A stretch of 40,630 nt of DNA from assembly GCA_903881085.1 (NCBI GenBank), contig CAIRSA010000574.1, positions 1 through 40,630 of the forward strand, given 5' to 3'. Origin of the DNA: an uncultured Acidobacteriia bacterium (GTDB lineage: Bacteria; Acidobacteriota; Terriglobia; Bryobacterales; Bryobacteraceae). Both the position numbers and the translations under genes were made by a program. The first letter of the stretch is position 1. Each line of letters begins with the position of its first letter. The notes under the pieces are model-generated. The model searched no databases. It saw nothing but the letters and a program-made list of their open reading frames with translations, and was not told the DNA's origin. Positions 26,676 through 34,684 of this stretch are shown here, piece after piece.

Positions 26676-28020
26676 GCGCCATCATTCCTTTCACTTCCGA
26701 AAGAGCAATCATTGGCAGGAACCGCACGAAGAACAGAAACAGCGTGAGGAACAGGCCGAAAGTACCGAAGAACGTCAGGATGTCAACGAACGTCGGGCGG
26801 AAGTAGCCCCAGCTTGACGGCAGGAAGTCGCGGTGCAAGCTGGTGACGATAATTACGAAACGCTCAAACCACATACCCACGTTCACCAAGAGGGAAACGA
26901 CGAACATAACGGGGAGGCTTGTGCGCATTTTCTTAAACCAGAAGATCTGAGGAACCAGCACGTTGCAGGTGACCATCGTCCAGTAGGCCCAGTAGTATGG
27001 ACCGAAAGCACGGTTGATGAACACGAACTGCTCGTACTTGTTGCCGCTATACCAGGCGGTGAAGAACTCAGTGCCGTAGGCGTAACCGACGATCATGCCG
27101 GTAGCGAGGATCACTTTGTTCATGTTTTCCAAGTGCTTCATCGTAACCAGATGTTGAACTTGGAAGGCCCAGCGTGCGATAACCATGAGTGTCACAACCA
27201 TCGCAAAGCCGCTAAAAATGGCTCCGGCGACGAAGTAAGGCGGGAAGATCGTTGTGTGCCAGCCTGGCAGGATCGAGACCGCGAAGTCGAAGCTAACGAT
27301 GGTGTGTACGGAAAGCACCAGCGGCGTGGACAAAGCGGCCAGCAGCAGGTAGGCCTTTTCGTAGTGTTTCCAGTGCGTCGCCGACCCGCGCCAGCCTAAT
27401 GCGAAAACGCCGTAAATGGTGGCGCGCAGCTTGGTTGTTGCGCGGTCGCGAATCGTAGCCAGATCAGGCACCAGACCGACATACCAGAACAATAACGACA
27501 CCGTACCGTAAGTCGATACGGCGAACACGTCCCACAGCAGCGGGCTGCGGAAGTTCTGCCACATATTCAAATCCAGGTTGGGAATGGGGAACAGCCAGTA
27601 AGCGCGCCACGGACGTCCGATGTGAACGCCAGGATAAATCGCAGCGCAAGCGACGGCGAACAGCGTCATCGCTTCGGCGAAGCGGTTGATCGACGTCCGC
27701 CACTTCTGGCGGAACAGGAACAAAATTGCCGAGATCAACGTGCCGGCGTGGCCGATACCGATCCAGAACACGAAGTTCGTGATGTCCCATGCCCAGCCGA
27801 CCGGGGAGTTGTTACCCCAGACGCCGATACCAGTGAAAACCAGGTAGCCCAACATCGCCCCCATTAGAGCGGTGATCGAACCGGTGACGGCCAGAGCCTT
27901 ATACCAGTTCGGGTGTACCGGCCGCTCGACAATGTCGGCGACGGTGTGGGTGACTTGGCCCAGTGTCGGGTTGCCCTGTATTAAAGGGACATCTATGTGT
28001 TTAATTGCCAGGTCTGCCAT
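26653..28020 (-). CDS. actC: Alternative Complex III subunit ActC (NrfD/PsrC-type quinol oxidase membrane subunit)
   Basis: The 455-residue integral membrane protein has about ten helices and the NrfD/PsrC pattern. Typical parts: VFWIGIGHAGTLISAILFL (conserved GHAGT), PGVHIGRPWRAYWLFPIPN, LLFWYVGLVPDLATIRDRA, PPYFVAGAIFSGFAMVVTL and EFFTAWYSG. In Alternative Complex III this subunit holds the quinol site on the periplasmic side next to the iron-sulfur clusters of ActB and, like PsrC, may take part in proton translocation, a debated point. It starts 4 bp after the actB stop, and its His/Asp tail (HDNHDKH) overlaps actD. Confidence 0.94.
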   Translation of the reverse strand: MADLAIKHIDVPLIQGNPTLGQVTHTVADIVERPVHPNWYKALAVTGSITALMGAMLGYLVFTGIGVWGNNSPVGWAWDITNFVFWIGIGHAGTLISAILFLFRQKWRTSINRFAEAMTLFAVACAAIYPGVHIGRPWRAYWLFPIPNLDLNMWQNFRSPLLWDVFAVSTYGTVSLLFWYVGLVPDLATIRDRATTKLRATIYGVFALGWRGSATHWKHYEKAYLLLAALSTPLVLSVHTIVSFDFAVSILPGWHTTIFPPYFVAGAIFSGFAMVVTLMVIARWAFQVQHLVTMKHLENMNKVILATGMIVGYAYGTEFFTAWYSGNKYEQFVFINRAFGPYYWAYWTMVTCNVLVPQIFWFKKMRTSLPVMFVVSLLVNVGMWFERFVIIVTSLHRDFLPSSWGYFRPTFVDILTFFGTFGLFLTLFLFFVRFLPMIALSEVKGMMAHDNHDKH

Positions 28021-28024
28021 TTGC

Positions 28025-30907
28025 TTACGCGACCTCCGGATTCGGATTGCGCATCTTCGCCAGGAAGGAGGTGCGCGGTTTGATGTTCAATTCGTCGAGC
28101 ATCGTGTAGTTGCGGTGCTGCTTTTTCATCTTTGAAACAGCCGACTCCGGATCGTTGATATTTCCGAACGAAATGGCTTGCGCGGGGCAGGTCTGCTGGC
28201 AGGCGGTTTTGATTTCGCCGTCCTTGATCTGCCGGCGGCCGTCCGCCTTCGCCTGAATTTTGACTTCCTGAATACGCTGCACGCAGTAGGTGCACTTTTC
28301 CATCACACCGCGCATACGCACGGTGACGTTGGGGTTGAAGACGTTCTTCGTGAAATCGTCGACGTCGTTGTTCCAACCGAGGAAGTTGAAGCGGCGGACT
28401 TTGAACGGACAGTTGTTGGCGCAGTAGCGGGTTCCGACGCAGCGGTTATACGCCATGTCGTTCAGCCCTTCCGGCGAGTGCGAGGTTGCGGCTACCGGGC
28501 AGACCGATTCGCAAGGTGCGGCTTCGCACTGTGCGCACGCAACCGGTTGATGCACCACTTGCGGATCCTCATCCGTACCTGAGAAGTAACGGTCCAGACG
28601 GATCCAGTTCATTTCGCGGCCCTTGTAGACCTGATCTTTACCAACAATCGGAATGTTGTTTTCCGCCTGGCAGGCCACTTGGCAGGCGTTGCAACCAATG
28701 CAGGCGTTGAGATCGATGGTCATGCCCCACTGGTTGCCCTTGGAGTAGTCAAAACTGCCATAGATCGAATAATCTTCCGGAGCTTCTTCCATCTCGGCGA
28801 TGATTTTCGGCTCTTTCTTGTACTCTTCGAAAGAAGCTTCGCGGGCGACGTGACGTTCCATCTGGCCGCCGCCTTCCAACTGGTGATGGGATTGCGTTGT
28901 CACCAGATGATAGGTTGCGCCGGTCTTTTTCACGCTCGCGCCGGTGGCGATGTCCATCGCGTCAGAGGTGCGCAGCGGATACGCGTTGTAGCCGACACCC
29001 TTGCCGACGCGGCCCACTTGCGTGCGGCCATATCCAAGAATCAGTGTGACCGAGTCGTCTGCATGGCCCGGTTGGATCAAGGCCGGAGCTTCCACTTTCT
29101 TGCCGTTACGTTCGATGGACAGCATGTCGCCATCGCTGATGCTCATTGCTTTTGCTGTCTTCGGACTGATGAGTGCCGCATTATCCCACACCAATTTGGT
29201 GAGAGGATCAGCGGTTTCCTGCAGCCATCCGTTATTGGCAAAGCGTCCGTCGAATACGCTTGTGCTGGCGCGGTAGACAACTTCGATTCCTGCGCCGGCA
29301 GCCGGTTTCGGAGCCGCTTCGATGCGTTTCCAATCGGCGTTTACTTTGGGTGCATCGGCCTTGCCGGCTTCAATGACGCCTTCGTGCAGCGCGGCGCGCC
29401 ATTGTTTGTCGGCAAGGTTCCAGTGGGCTTTCACCAGATCGTAAGCCTTGTTGCTCTTGGCTCCAACCAGCACGGCTATGATTTCCGCAGCCGTCTTGCC
29501 GCCGAACATCGGTTCGATCATCGGCTGCTGGATGCTTGCCGTGCCGTCCACGTGCCGCAGGTCGCCCCACGCTTCGAGGAAGTGCGCTTCCGGGATGCTC
29601 CAGTTCGCAGCTGCCGCGGTTTCGTTGGTGTCGTAGCCGAGGTGAATGACGTTCGCCGCCTTCTTCATGGCGTTCGCGAAATCCGTATCGGCGGGTGCGT
29701 CATAAGCGGGGTTGCCGCCCAGAATCACCAGGGTCTGTACTTTGCTGCCAGCCAATTCCTTGCTCAGCTCAACGATGCCGGTGCCGGGTTTGGCCGCTTT
29801 GGTGTAGGTGACCGTTTCGCCTACATTGCCGAGTTGTTGATTGATGGAGGCGACCAGCGCGTGAACAATCGCCGGTTGCCGCGGACCGGCAACTACGATG
29901 CTCTTGCCCTTGTGCGATTCCAGATCCTTCCACAGTGCTTTGACTGCTTTGCTTTGGCCGTCTAAAACCTTCAACGGCTTTGCCAGTTCAGCCACCAGTG
30001 TGTAGATGTCGGAGGCCTTCATGCGAAGGCGGTGATCGGCCGCTGCGCCGGTGATTGTGTACGCATTTTCAATCACGTACAGGCGGTTGATCTCTTCTTC
30101 GTGCCCGGTCTTTACGCGGCGGCGATTGGCGTAGGCTGTAATTGCGGTGGTCGTGTCGGAATCGAGTCCCAGGAAATCACAATCGAGCGAGACAATTACA
30201 TCTGCTTTTTCGTAGTGATAGTGGGGCAGGGCAGCCTCGCCAAAAGCGAGTTCCGTGCCTGCCAGCACGTTGTCGTGGGAAACAGGCTCGTACTCAACCC
30301 ATTTTGCTTTGGGGAACTTCGCCATCAACTGGGCCTTGAGTCCCAACGTTGTCGGCGAGATGATTTTGCCGCTCAGAATCCGCAGGTTGTCGCCATCGCC
30401 AGTGATTGCTCCGGCGGCTTTCGTGAAGTCAGCCCATTTGGCTTCCTTCCCCTGATTCATGATCTTGGTGGCACGGTCCGGATCGTACAGCCCCAGGATT
30501 GAGGCTTGAGTAAAGGCGTTGACTGCACCTAAGCTGCCTGGATGCTTTGGGTTCCCTTCGAGTTTCGTGGGGCGGCCATCATGCACTTCCACAATCAGGC
30601 CAACGGCCGATCCGCCACTCTGCATGGAGGTGGCATAGTACAGCGGGTTGCCAGGAATCTGTTCTTCGGCCGCTTTTGCCAGCGGCAGGACGTGCGCCAC
30701 GGAACGGCTGCAGGCGGTTAAACCGGCCAAGCCGAGCGAGGCTGCCATCAACTGCAGGAAGTTACGCCGCGAGTTGGTGTCCATCTCCGCCGCACCTTCG
30801 GGGAATTCCCTGTGCAGCCATTCATTGAATTGCGAAGTGCCGGCTAGATCTTCTAAACTGCGCCAGTACTTCTTGCCGGTGTTTTGGAGTTCTGAAATCT
30901 GAATCAT
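28025..30907 (-). CDS. actB: Alternative Complex III subunit ActB (molybdopterin-oxidoreductase-like plus iron-sulfur domain)
   Basis: ATG 30907 gives 960 residues and a four-base overlap with actA. An internal Tat motif at residues 46-51 (SRRNFL) follows an unusually long n-region, as is typical for ActB; a lipobox-like LTAC (Cys66) comes just after. Residues about 80-700 resemble the DMSO-reductase family catalytic subunit (GNPKHPGSLGAVNAF, ILGGNPAYDAPADTDFANA), which in known ACIII lacks molybdenum cofactor. The C-terminal 250 residues are a four-cluster ferredoxin: CIGCNACQVACQAENNIP, CAQCEAAPCESVCPV, CVGTRYCANNCPFKV and MEKCTYCVQRI. One cluster position reads CVGTRYC, a form typical of the [3Fe-4S]-containing ActB set. 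It accepts electrons from quinol and passes them to the hemes of ActA. Confidence 0.95.
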   Translation of the reverse strand: MIQISELQNTGKKYWRSLEDLAGTSQFNEWLHREFPEGAAEMDTNSRRNFLQLMAASLGLAGLTACSRSVAHVLPLAKAAEEQIPGNPLYYATSMQSGGSAVGLIVEVHDGRPTKLEGNPKHPGSLGAVNAFTQASILGLYDPDRATKIMNQGKEAKWADFTKAAGAITGDGDNLRILSGKIISPTTLGLKAQLMAKFPKAKWVEYEPVSHDNVLAGTELAFGEAALPHYHYEKADVIVSLDCDFLGLDSDTTTAITAYANRRRVKTGHEEEINRLYVIENAYTITGAAADHRLRMKASDIYTLVAELAKPLKVLDGQSKAVKALWKDLESHKGKSIVVAGPRQPAIVHALVASINQQLGNVGETVTYTKAAKPGTGIVELSKELAGSKVQTLVILGGNPAYDAPADTDFANAMKKAANVIHLGYDTNETAAAANWSIPEAHFLEAWGDLRHVDGTASIQQPMIEPMFGGKTAAEIIAVLVGAKSNKAYDLVKAHWNLADKQWRAALHEGVIEAGKADAPKVNADWKRIEAAPKPAAGAGIEVVYRASTSVFDGRFANNGWLQETADPLTKLVWDNAALISPKTAKAMSISDGDMLSIERNGKKVEAPALIQPGHADDSVTLILGYGRTQVGRVGKGVGYNAYPLRTSDAMDIATGASVKKTGATYHLVTTQSHHQLEGGGQMERHVAREASFEEYKKEPKIIAEMEEAPEDYSIYGSFDYSKGNQWGMTIDLNACIGCNACQVACQAENNIPIVGKDQVYKGREMNWIRLDRYFSGTDEDPQVVHQPVACAQCEAAPCESVCPVAATSHSPEGLNDMAYNRCVGTRYCANNCPFKVRRFNFLGWNNDVDDFTKNVFNPNVTVRMRGVMEKCTYCVQRIQEVKIQAKADGRRQIKDGEIKTACQQTCPAQAISFGNINDPESAVSKMKKQHRNYTMLDELNIKPRTSFLAKMRNPNPEVA

Positions 30908-31551
30908 CGGTGGCACCCCGAGCAGTTTGTCGGTGGGTGAATTCCTTTTTGCGCAATGAGTTCGCGGCCAATCTCCGCCGGATCGCGCTCCGGCTTCCAA
31001 TCCAGCTTCGTGACCAAATCGGATGGCCTTACTCTGGATTCAGGGTTGCGATGGCAATCCAGGCACCAGGCCATGGTCAGTACCTCGACTTGCTTGACCT
31101 CAATCATCTGGTCAACACGGCCGTGGCAGCTGACGCAACTGACGCCGGCGTTGACGTGTGCTTTGTGGTTAAAGTACACGAAGTCAGGCAGTTGGTGCAC
31201 CTTGACCCACGGCATCGGCGTACCGGTGTCGTAGCTGGCTTTGATCTTTTTGATATGATCGCTATTCGGACGGACTTTCGCATGGCAGTTCATGCATACT
31301 GAAGAAGGCGGAACGGCGGCGTAGCTGGATTTTTCCACTGTATAGTGGCAGTAGCGGCAGTCCATTCCCAGGTTTCCGGCGTGCAGCTTGTGGCTGTACG
31401 GAACGGGTTGAATGGGTTGGTAGCCGGTTTCGATGTTCTCTGGCAACGCCAGGTAGCCAACGACACCAGCGACGCCAAGGACGGTCACACCAACTACTGC
31501 GACGCCGAGGCGAAGGGTTTTGTCAAAAGATTTTGCAAAGATGGGGCCCAT
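30904..31551 (-). CDS. actA: Alternative Complex III subunit ActA (pentaheme cytochrome c)
   Basis: The 215-residue protein has an N-terminal membrane anchor (LGVAVVGVTVLGVAGVVGYL) and five CxxCH heme sites: CRYCH (65-69), CMNCH (86-90), CVSCH (139-143), CLDCH (163-167) and CSGCH (210-214), plus extra His residues for bis-His ligation (YSHKLH, FNHKAH). This matches the pentaheme ActA that relays electrons from ActB. It is the first gene of the long minus-strand operon; its ATG has AGGAAG 3 bp upstream on the minus strand (31560-31555). Its last codons overlap the actB start (ATGA). Confidence 0.96.
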   Translation of the reverse strand: MGPIFAKSFDKTLRLGVAVVGVTVLGVAGVVGYLALPENIETGYQPIQPVPYSHKLHAGNLGMDCRYCHYTVEKSSYAAVPPSSVCMNCHAKVRPNSDHIKKIKASYDTGTPMPWVKVHQLPDFVYFNHKAHVNAGVSCVSCHGRVDQMIEVKQVEVLTMAWCLDCHRNPESRVRPSDLVTKLDWKPERDPAEIGRELIAQKGIHPPTNCSGCHR

Positions 31552-31610
31552 GAGCTTCCTATATTTCTACCACAACAGCAAAAATTCTACAACTGGGAGA
31601 AAAATTCTCT
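31552..31610. promoter_or_regulatory. Divergent promoter region with paired direct repeats
   Basis: The 59 bp between actA and the kinase gene hold two identical copies of AAAAATTCT (31580-31588 and 31600-31608), exactly 20 bp apart, i.e. about two helical turns on the same face. The second copy is also part of a 5-bp palindrome, GAGAA-AAA-TTCTC (31597-31609). For actA, TTGTAG (31592-31587) and TAGAAA (31569-31564), 17 bp apart, could be -35/-10 on the minus strand, with the first repeat overlapping the -35. The predicted transcript start would cut close to the ribosome site, so the promoter call is tentative. Confidence 0.4.
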
Positions 31611-33020
31611 TTGAACGATAAGCCTAGAATCAGACGGACTTCGCTCGATAAACTCTTTGGCGACCTCAAAGTACGCCTGAAACTGGTAGTGCTGCACAAT
31701 TTTTTCTTTTTCGTCCTCACGCTTGCCGTTTACTCAACGCTGATCCCGATTATCCGCGACCGGATCGATGGCGCCCGCCGCCGGGAGGCGCATTTGGTAA
31801 CACAGCTCTTTTCTCAGGACCAGCCTCTTTCGAATCTGGCGGCGATCGATCTGTACGATTATCGGGAGGGAACAGCCAACGACCTGGCCATTCCGTTCGA
31901 TATACGGGATTGGTTACATCAACATCCCGGCCTGATTTTCGGAGACGCGGTAAAAGACGATTTCCTCTACCGGAAGGCTCCCGCTACTGGCATGTTTCGC
32001 CGGGTGCGGTTACCCCACGCATATTATCAAAATGCCATCAGCCTCGCAAGGTATGCGCCTTTTGGTGTTTTAGGCATTATTTACGTCCTCGCGGTTTTGA
32101 TGCTTGAACTTGTCATAATGCCGCTCTATGTATATCGGCCGTTGCGGCTAATGCTTGATGCCGATTGGGCAACTCATTTGGAGGATCGCGAACATGAGTA
32201 TATTGATGATAATCTGATCCGAAAGGATGAAATTGGTCAGATCATGGCTTCGCGCAACAAAACCATCGGCGAATTGAGGGCCCATGAGGACGATTTGCTG
32301 CGCAAGAACCTGCTGCTGGAGGAGGCCAAGCGCAAGATCGAATCGCAGGATCGGCTGGCCAGTTTAGGCTTGTTAAGCGCCTCCGTAGCCCACGAATTGA
32401 ACACCCCGCTGGCGGTACTGCATGGTTCCGTTGAAAAGATGCTGGAAACCGTGGAAGGCCCGGCGCAGTTCCAGCGGCTCAAACGGATGCTGCGGGTAAC
32501 CGAGCGTATCCGGCAGATAAGTGAAGGCTTAGTGGATTTCGCGAAGGGCAGGAAGGACCACATGGAGTGTTTGGTGTTGCTGCCTGTAATCGATGAAGCC
32601 TGGACGCTGGTTGGATTTGACGACAAGGCCGCACTGGTGCAGTTCGCAAACCACGTGGATGCGGCCATTAACGTGCATGGGAACTCGGGCAGATTGGTAC
32701 AGGTATTTGTGAACTTGCTTCGAAATGCCTTGGATGCGGTACAATCAGGCGGTGAGATAGTCGTTGAGGCGCGCAGGCAGGGCGATTGGACGATTGTGAC
32801 CGTAGCTGACAACGGTCCGGGAATCCCAGCCGACGTATTGCCGAATATCTTCGAAGCCTTCATAACCAGTCGACTTGATGCGCGTGGAACCGGCCTTGGA
32901 CTAGCTGTTGCCGAGGGGATTGTGCACCAGCACAGAGGGAAAATCGAAGCGGCCAATCGCCCCGGTGGGGGCGCAATTTTAACAGTGGAACTGCCAAATG
33001 GAAACCAGCACACAATCTGA
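31611..33020 (+). CDS. Sensor histidine kinase divergent from the ACIII operon
   Basis: The 469-residue protein starts at TTG 31611 with GGGAGA about ten bases upstream; no ATG lies near. Helix 1 (about 25-47, LVVLHNFFFFVLTLAVY) and helix 2 (about 151-172, FGVLGIIYVLAVLMLELVIM) enclose a roughly 100-residue extracytoplasmic sensor without a recognised fold. A HAMP-like linker follows. The H box has His261 (SASVAHELNTPLAVLHG), the N box Asn372 (FVNLLRNALDAV), the G1 box Asp400 (VADNGPGIP) and the G2 box RGTGLGLAV; all are intact. It overlaps the response regulator by 23 bp, so they form one system. The neighbouring respiratory operon is the obvious candidate target, for example in response to oxygen or redox state; this is inference. 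Confidence 0.9.
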   Translation: MNDKPRIRRTSLDKLFGDLKVRLKLVVLHNFFFFVLTLAVYSTLIPIIRDRIDGARRREAHLVTQLFSQDQPLSNLAAIDLYDYREGTANDLAIPFDIRDWLHQHPGLIFGDAVKDDFLYRKAPATGMFRRVRLPHAYYQNAISLARYAPFGVLGIIYVLAVLMLELVIMPLYVYRPLRLMLDADWATHLEDREHEYIDDNLIRKDEIGQIMASRNKTIGELRAHEDDLLRKNLLLEEAKRKIESQDRLASLGLLSASVAHELNTPLAVLHGSVEKMLETVEGPAQFQRLKRMLRVTERIRQISEGLVDFAKGRKDHMECLVLLPVIDEAWTLVGFDDKAALVQFANHVDAAINVHGNSGRLVQVFVNLLRNALDAVQSGGEIVVEARRQGDWTIVTVADNGPGIPADVLPNIFEAFITSRLDARGTGLGLAVAEGIVHQHRGKIEAANRPGGGAILTVELPNGNQHTI

Positions 33021-33621
33021 ACTGATCGACATCGCCGTACTCGACGACGATCTGGATTTCCGGAATTATGTAGAGGACTTTCTGTCGGACGAAGGGCTAT
33101 ATGAGGTGCGTACTTTCGCCCACCCCGACGACTTGTTCGACAGCGCGCAGCACCGCCTGCCCGATATCGTGATGCTCGATATGAAGATGGGCGAGTTTCA
33201 GGGGCATCACGTTTTGGAGAACCTGTTGAGCCGGTGGCCGGGGCTTTGCGTGATTATCGTGACCGGTTATCCGTCGCTCGAAGACATGCGGGCCACGTTC
33301 AAGATGAAGGTGTTCGATTATCTGGCCAAGCCGTTTTCGCTGGCGCAGCTTCGCCAGACGCTGAAGAACGCAGTGGAGTCATTTGGGTTGGGCAAGACGC
33401 CGCATGACCGGTTGCGCGAGCGGTTGGGGCATAAGATCAAGATGCTGCGCGTGGAGCGGGATTGGTCATTGAAGGACTTGGCCGCGGCCACGAAGTTGAG
33501 CGTGAGCCAGATCAGTTCCATTGAGCGCGGGGCGAATATGCCTAGTGTGGAAAGTTTGTTGACGATCTGCCGGGCGTTTGACCGCAAGCCGAGCGAGGTT
33601 TTGGCGGCGATTGAGTTCTAA
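32998..33621 (+). CDS. Response regulator with C-terminal XRE (Cro/CI) HTH output domain
   Basis: The 207-residue protein has a complete receiver (about residues 10-130): acidic pair Asp16/Asp17 (AVLDDDLDF), phosphoacceptor Asp61 (IVMLDMKMG), switch Thr in CVIIVTGYPS and Lys in FDYLAKPFS. Residues about 142-207 form a Cro/CI-type helix-turn-helix: LGHKIKMLRVERDWSLKDLA, ATKLSVSQISSIERGANMPS, then SLLTICRAFDRKPSEVL. Most response regulators use OmpR, NarL or Fis-type outputs, and the XRE fusion is uncommon. It starts inside the kinase gene. Its DNA site is unknown; the direct repeats at 31580-31608 are a candidate. Confidence 0.92.
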   Translation: METSTQSELIDIAVLDDDLDFRNYVEDFLSDEGLYEVRTFAHPDDLFDSAQHRLPDIVMLDMKMGEFQGHHVLENLLSRWPGLCVIIVTGYPSLEDMRATFKMKVFDYLAKPFSLAQLRQTLKNAVESFGLGKTPHDRLRERLGHKIKMLRVERDWSLKDLAAATKLSVSQISSIERGANMPSVESLLTICRAFDRKPSEVLAAIEF

Positions 33622-34143
33622 CTGAAGCGGAAGTGATTGACAAAATCTGGGACTAATTTGGCCAGGCGTTGTAGCAAAAGTTCTCGGGTTGATCCAATTG
33701 ATTCCGCCTGCTGCATTGGCCGCATCTCAAACTCGGACCGATCGAATTCCACTAAGTAATTCAGAAATTCCGACGGGCCAAGCACTTTCACGCCATATTG
33801 CGTTGCAGCCTTTTGCGGGAAGTCTTTCAGATTCAGCGTGACGAGATAGTCGGCGGCACTAGCGAGAGCTGCTGCTAGAACATGCCTGTCTTTGGGATGA
33901 TTTGACATCTCTGGAATGAGATGTTCGTAGTTCTTTACCAGTGCCCCGGGAAACGCTAGTCGAATCGAGACCTCGGGCCCATTGGCTTGATCAGTAGACT
34001 TCCCAAACTTATCAATCAAAGTTCGAGACACTTCTGCCAGTATCTGGTCCGTGAATCGGATTCCATACATTGGAGGGATTTCCGCCATGCGCAAGAGTGT
34101 GTCTGCAAGAGGCATCGAGACAAGCAATGCGTCGTGTTTTCAT
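33618..34143 (-). pseudogene. PIN-domain toxin gene with disrupted 5' end
   Basis: The frame ending at 33618 encodes most of a VapC-like PIN domain: SMPLADTLLRMAE, FTDQILAEVSRTLI, PKDRHVLAAALASAADYLVT and LNLKDFP, which keep the later acidic residues. Its only upstream start in frame is TTG 34127, giving no LDxxVL segment with the first catalytic Asp. That segment exists in another frame: ATG 34143, 8 bp after the antitoxin stop, encodes MKTRRIACLDA, where the two frames share CTCGATGCC. A deletion between two near-identical copies of this string (LDA versus SMP) would explain it. If so, the toxin is probably inactive. The alternative is a shorter functional protein from TTG. The gene converges on the response regulator gene with a 4-bp overlap of stops. 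Confidence 0.6.
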
Positions 34144-34151
34144 CGCTACAA

Positions 34152-34592
34152 CTAACCGCGCGTGCCGTTCTTGATGATATCGGAATAGTCTAGGTCATAC
34201 ATCCCGGAATCGAAAGCTTCTTTGGCCATCTGATCGAGCATACTTCTTTGCACTAACGCCATCTCGCTGGCGAAGGCTATTACTTCGCGGAGGGGAATTC
34301 TACGATGTTTGCCTACTAATCGAAACGGAATCTTGCCATCGTCGAGCAACCCAATGATATGCGGTCGTGAGACGCCAAGGAGTTCAGCAGCCTGCTGTGT
34401 TGTAAGCTCCTGCGTTGCCGGCATAACAACCTGGGAGCTGCCATCTTCAAGGGTTTTGACCATGAATTTTAGCAGCCCATAGAGGGGCTCTGGAATCGTC
34501 GCATGGTCGACTCCTGGTCCAACGCGTTCGGCGGAACCGCGTCGAAGCAAGTCGCCCAAAGTTCGCATACTAGCGGCATCATCTGGCGCCAT
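34152..34592 (-). CDS. Excisionase-type HTH antitoxin paired with the PIN gene
   Basis: ATG 34592 gives 146 residues; an in-frame start at 34793 would overlap the sulfatase gene and adds unlikely sequence. Residues about 66-110 are a MerR/excisionase-type helix-turn-helix: QELTTQQAAELLGVSRPHII, then KIPFRLVGKHRRIPLREVI, a pattern of small DNA-binding antitoxins. The N-terminus is variable and acidic, and the C-terminus (SMLDQMAKEAFDSGMYDLDY) would be the toxin-binding part. It should repress its own promoter, which carries three tandem 9-bp repeats. The PIN gene follows within 10 bp. The start lacks a close Shine-Dalgarno (GAGGA is 22 bp away), so the start codon is less sure. Confidence 0.75.
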   Translation of the reverse strand: MAPDDAASMRTLGDLLRRGSAERVGPGVDHATIPEPLYGLLKFMVKTLEDGSSQVVMPATQELTTQQAAELLGVSRPHIIGLLDDGKIPFRLVGKHRRIPLREVIAFASEMALVQRSMLDQMAKEAFDSGMYDLDYSDIIKNGTRG

Positions 34593-34624
34593 GGAGATAG
34601 ATTGAGTGACCGTAGATCCTCGAA

Positions 34625-34663
34625 TTATTAACCGCCATTCGCAATATTCGCAATAAACGCAAT
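34625..34663 (-). promoter_or_regulatory. Promoter of the toxin-antitoxin locus with 9-bp tandem repeats
   Basis: On the minus strand TTGCGA (34653-34648) and TAATAA (34630-34625) are 17 bp apart, a good sigma-70-like promoter 33 bp before the antitoxin ATG. Three direct 9-bp units overlap and flank the -35: ATTCGCAAT 34637-34645 and 34646-34654, then AAACGCAAT 34655-34663 (plus-strand reading). The period of 9 differs from a helical turn, unlike a classical operator of phased sites. Confidence 0.55.
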
Positions 34664-34684
34664 ACTGTAAATGGGCGACGCCAA

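Noticed and set aside
28679..29965. A 428-codon plus-strand frame opposite actB
   Set aside because: No recognisable domain; actB on the other strand has unmistakable iron-sulfur motifs.
34627..34670. The 9-bp tandem repeats as a CRISPR array or replication origin
   Set aside because: Units are too short and unspaced for CRISPR, and no replication gene or DnaA boxes are nearby.
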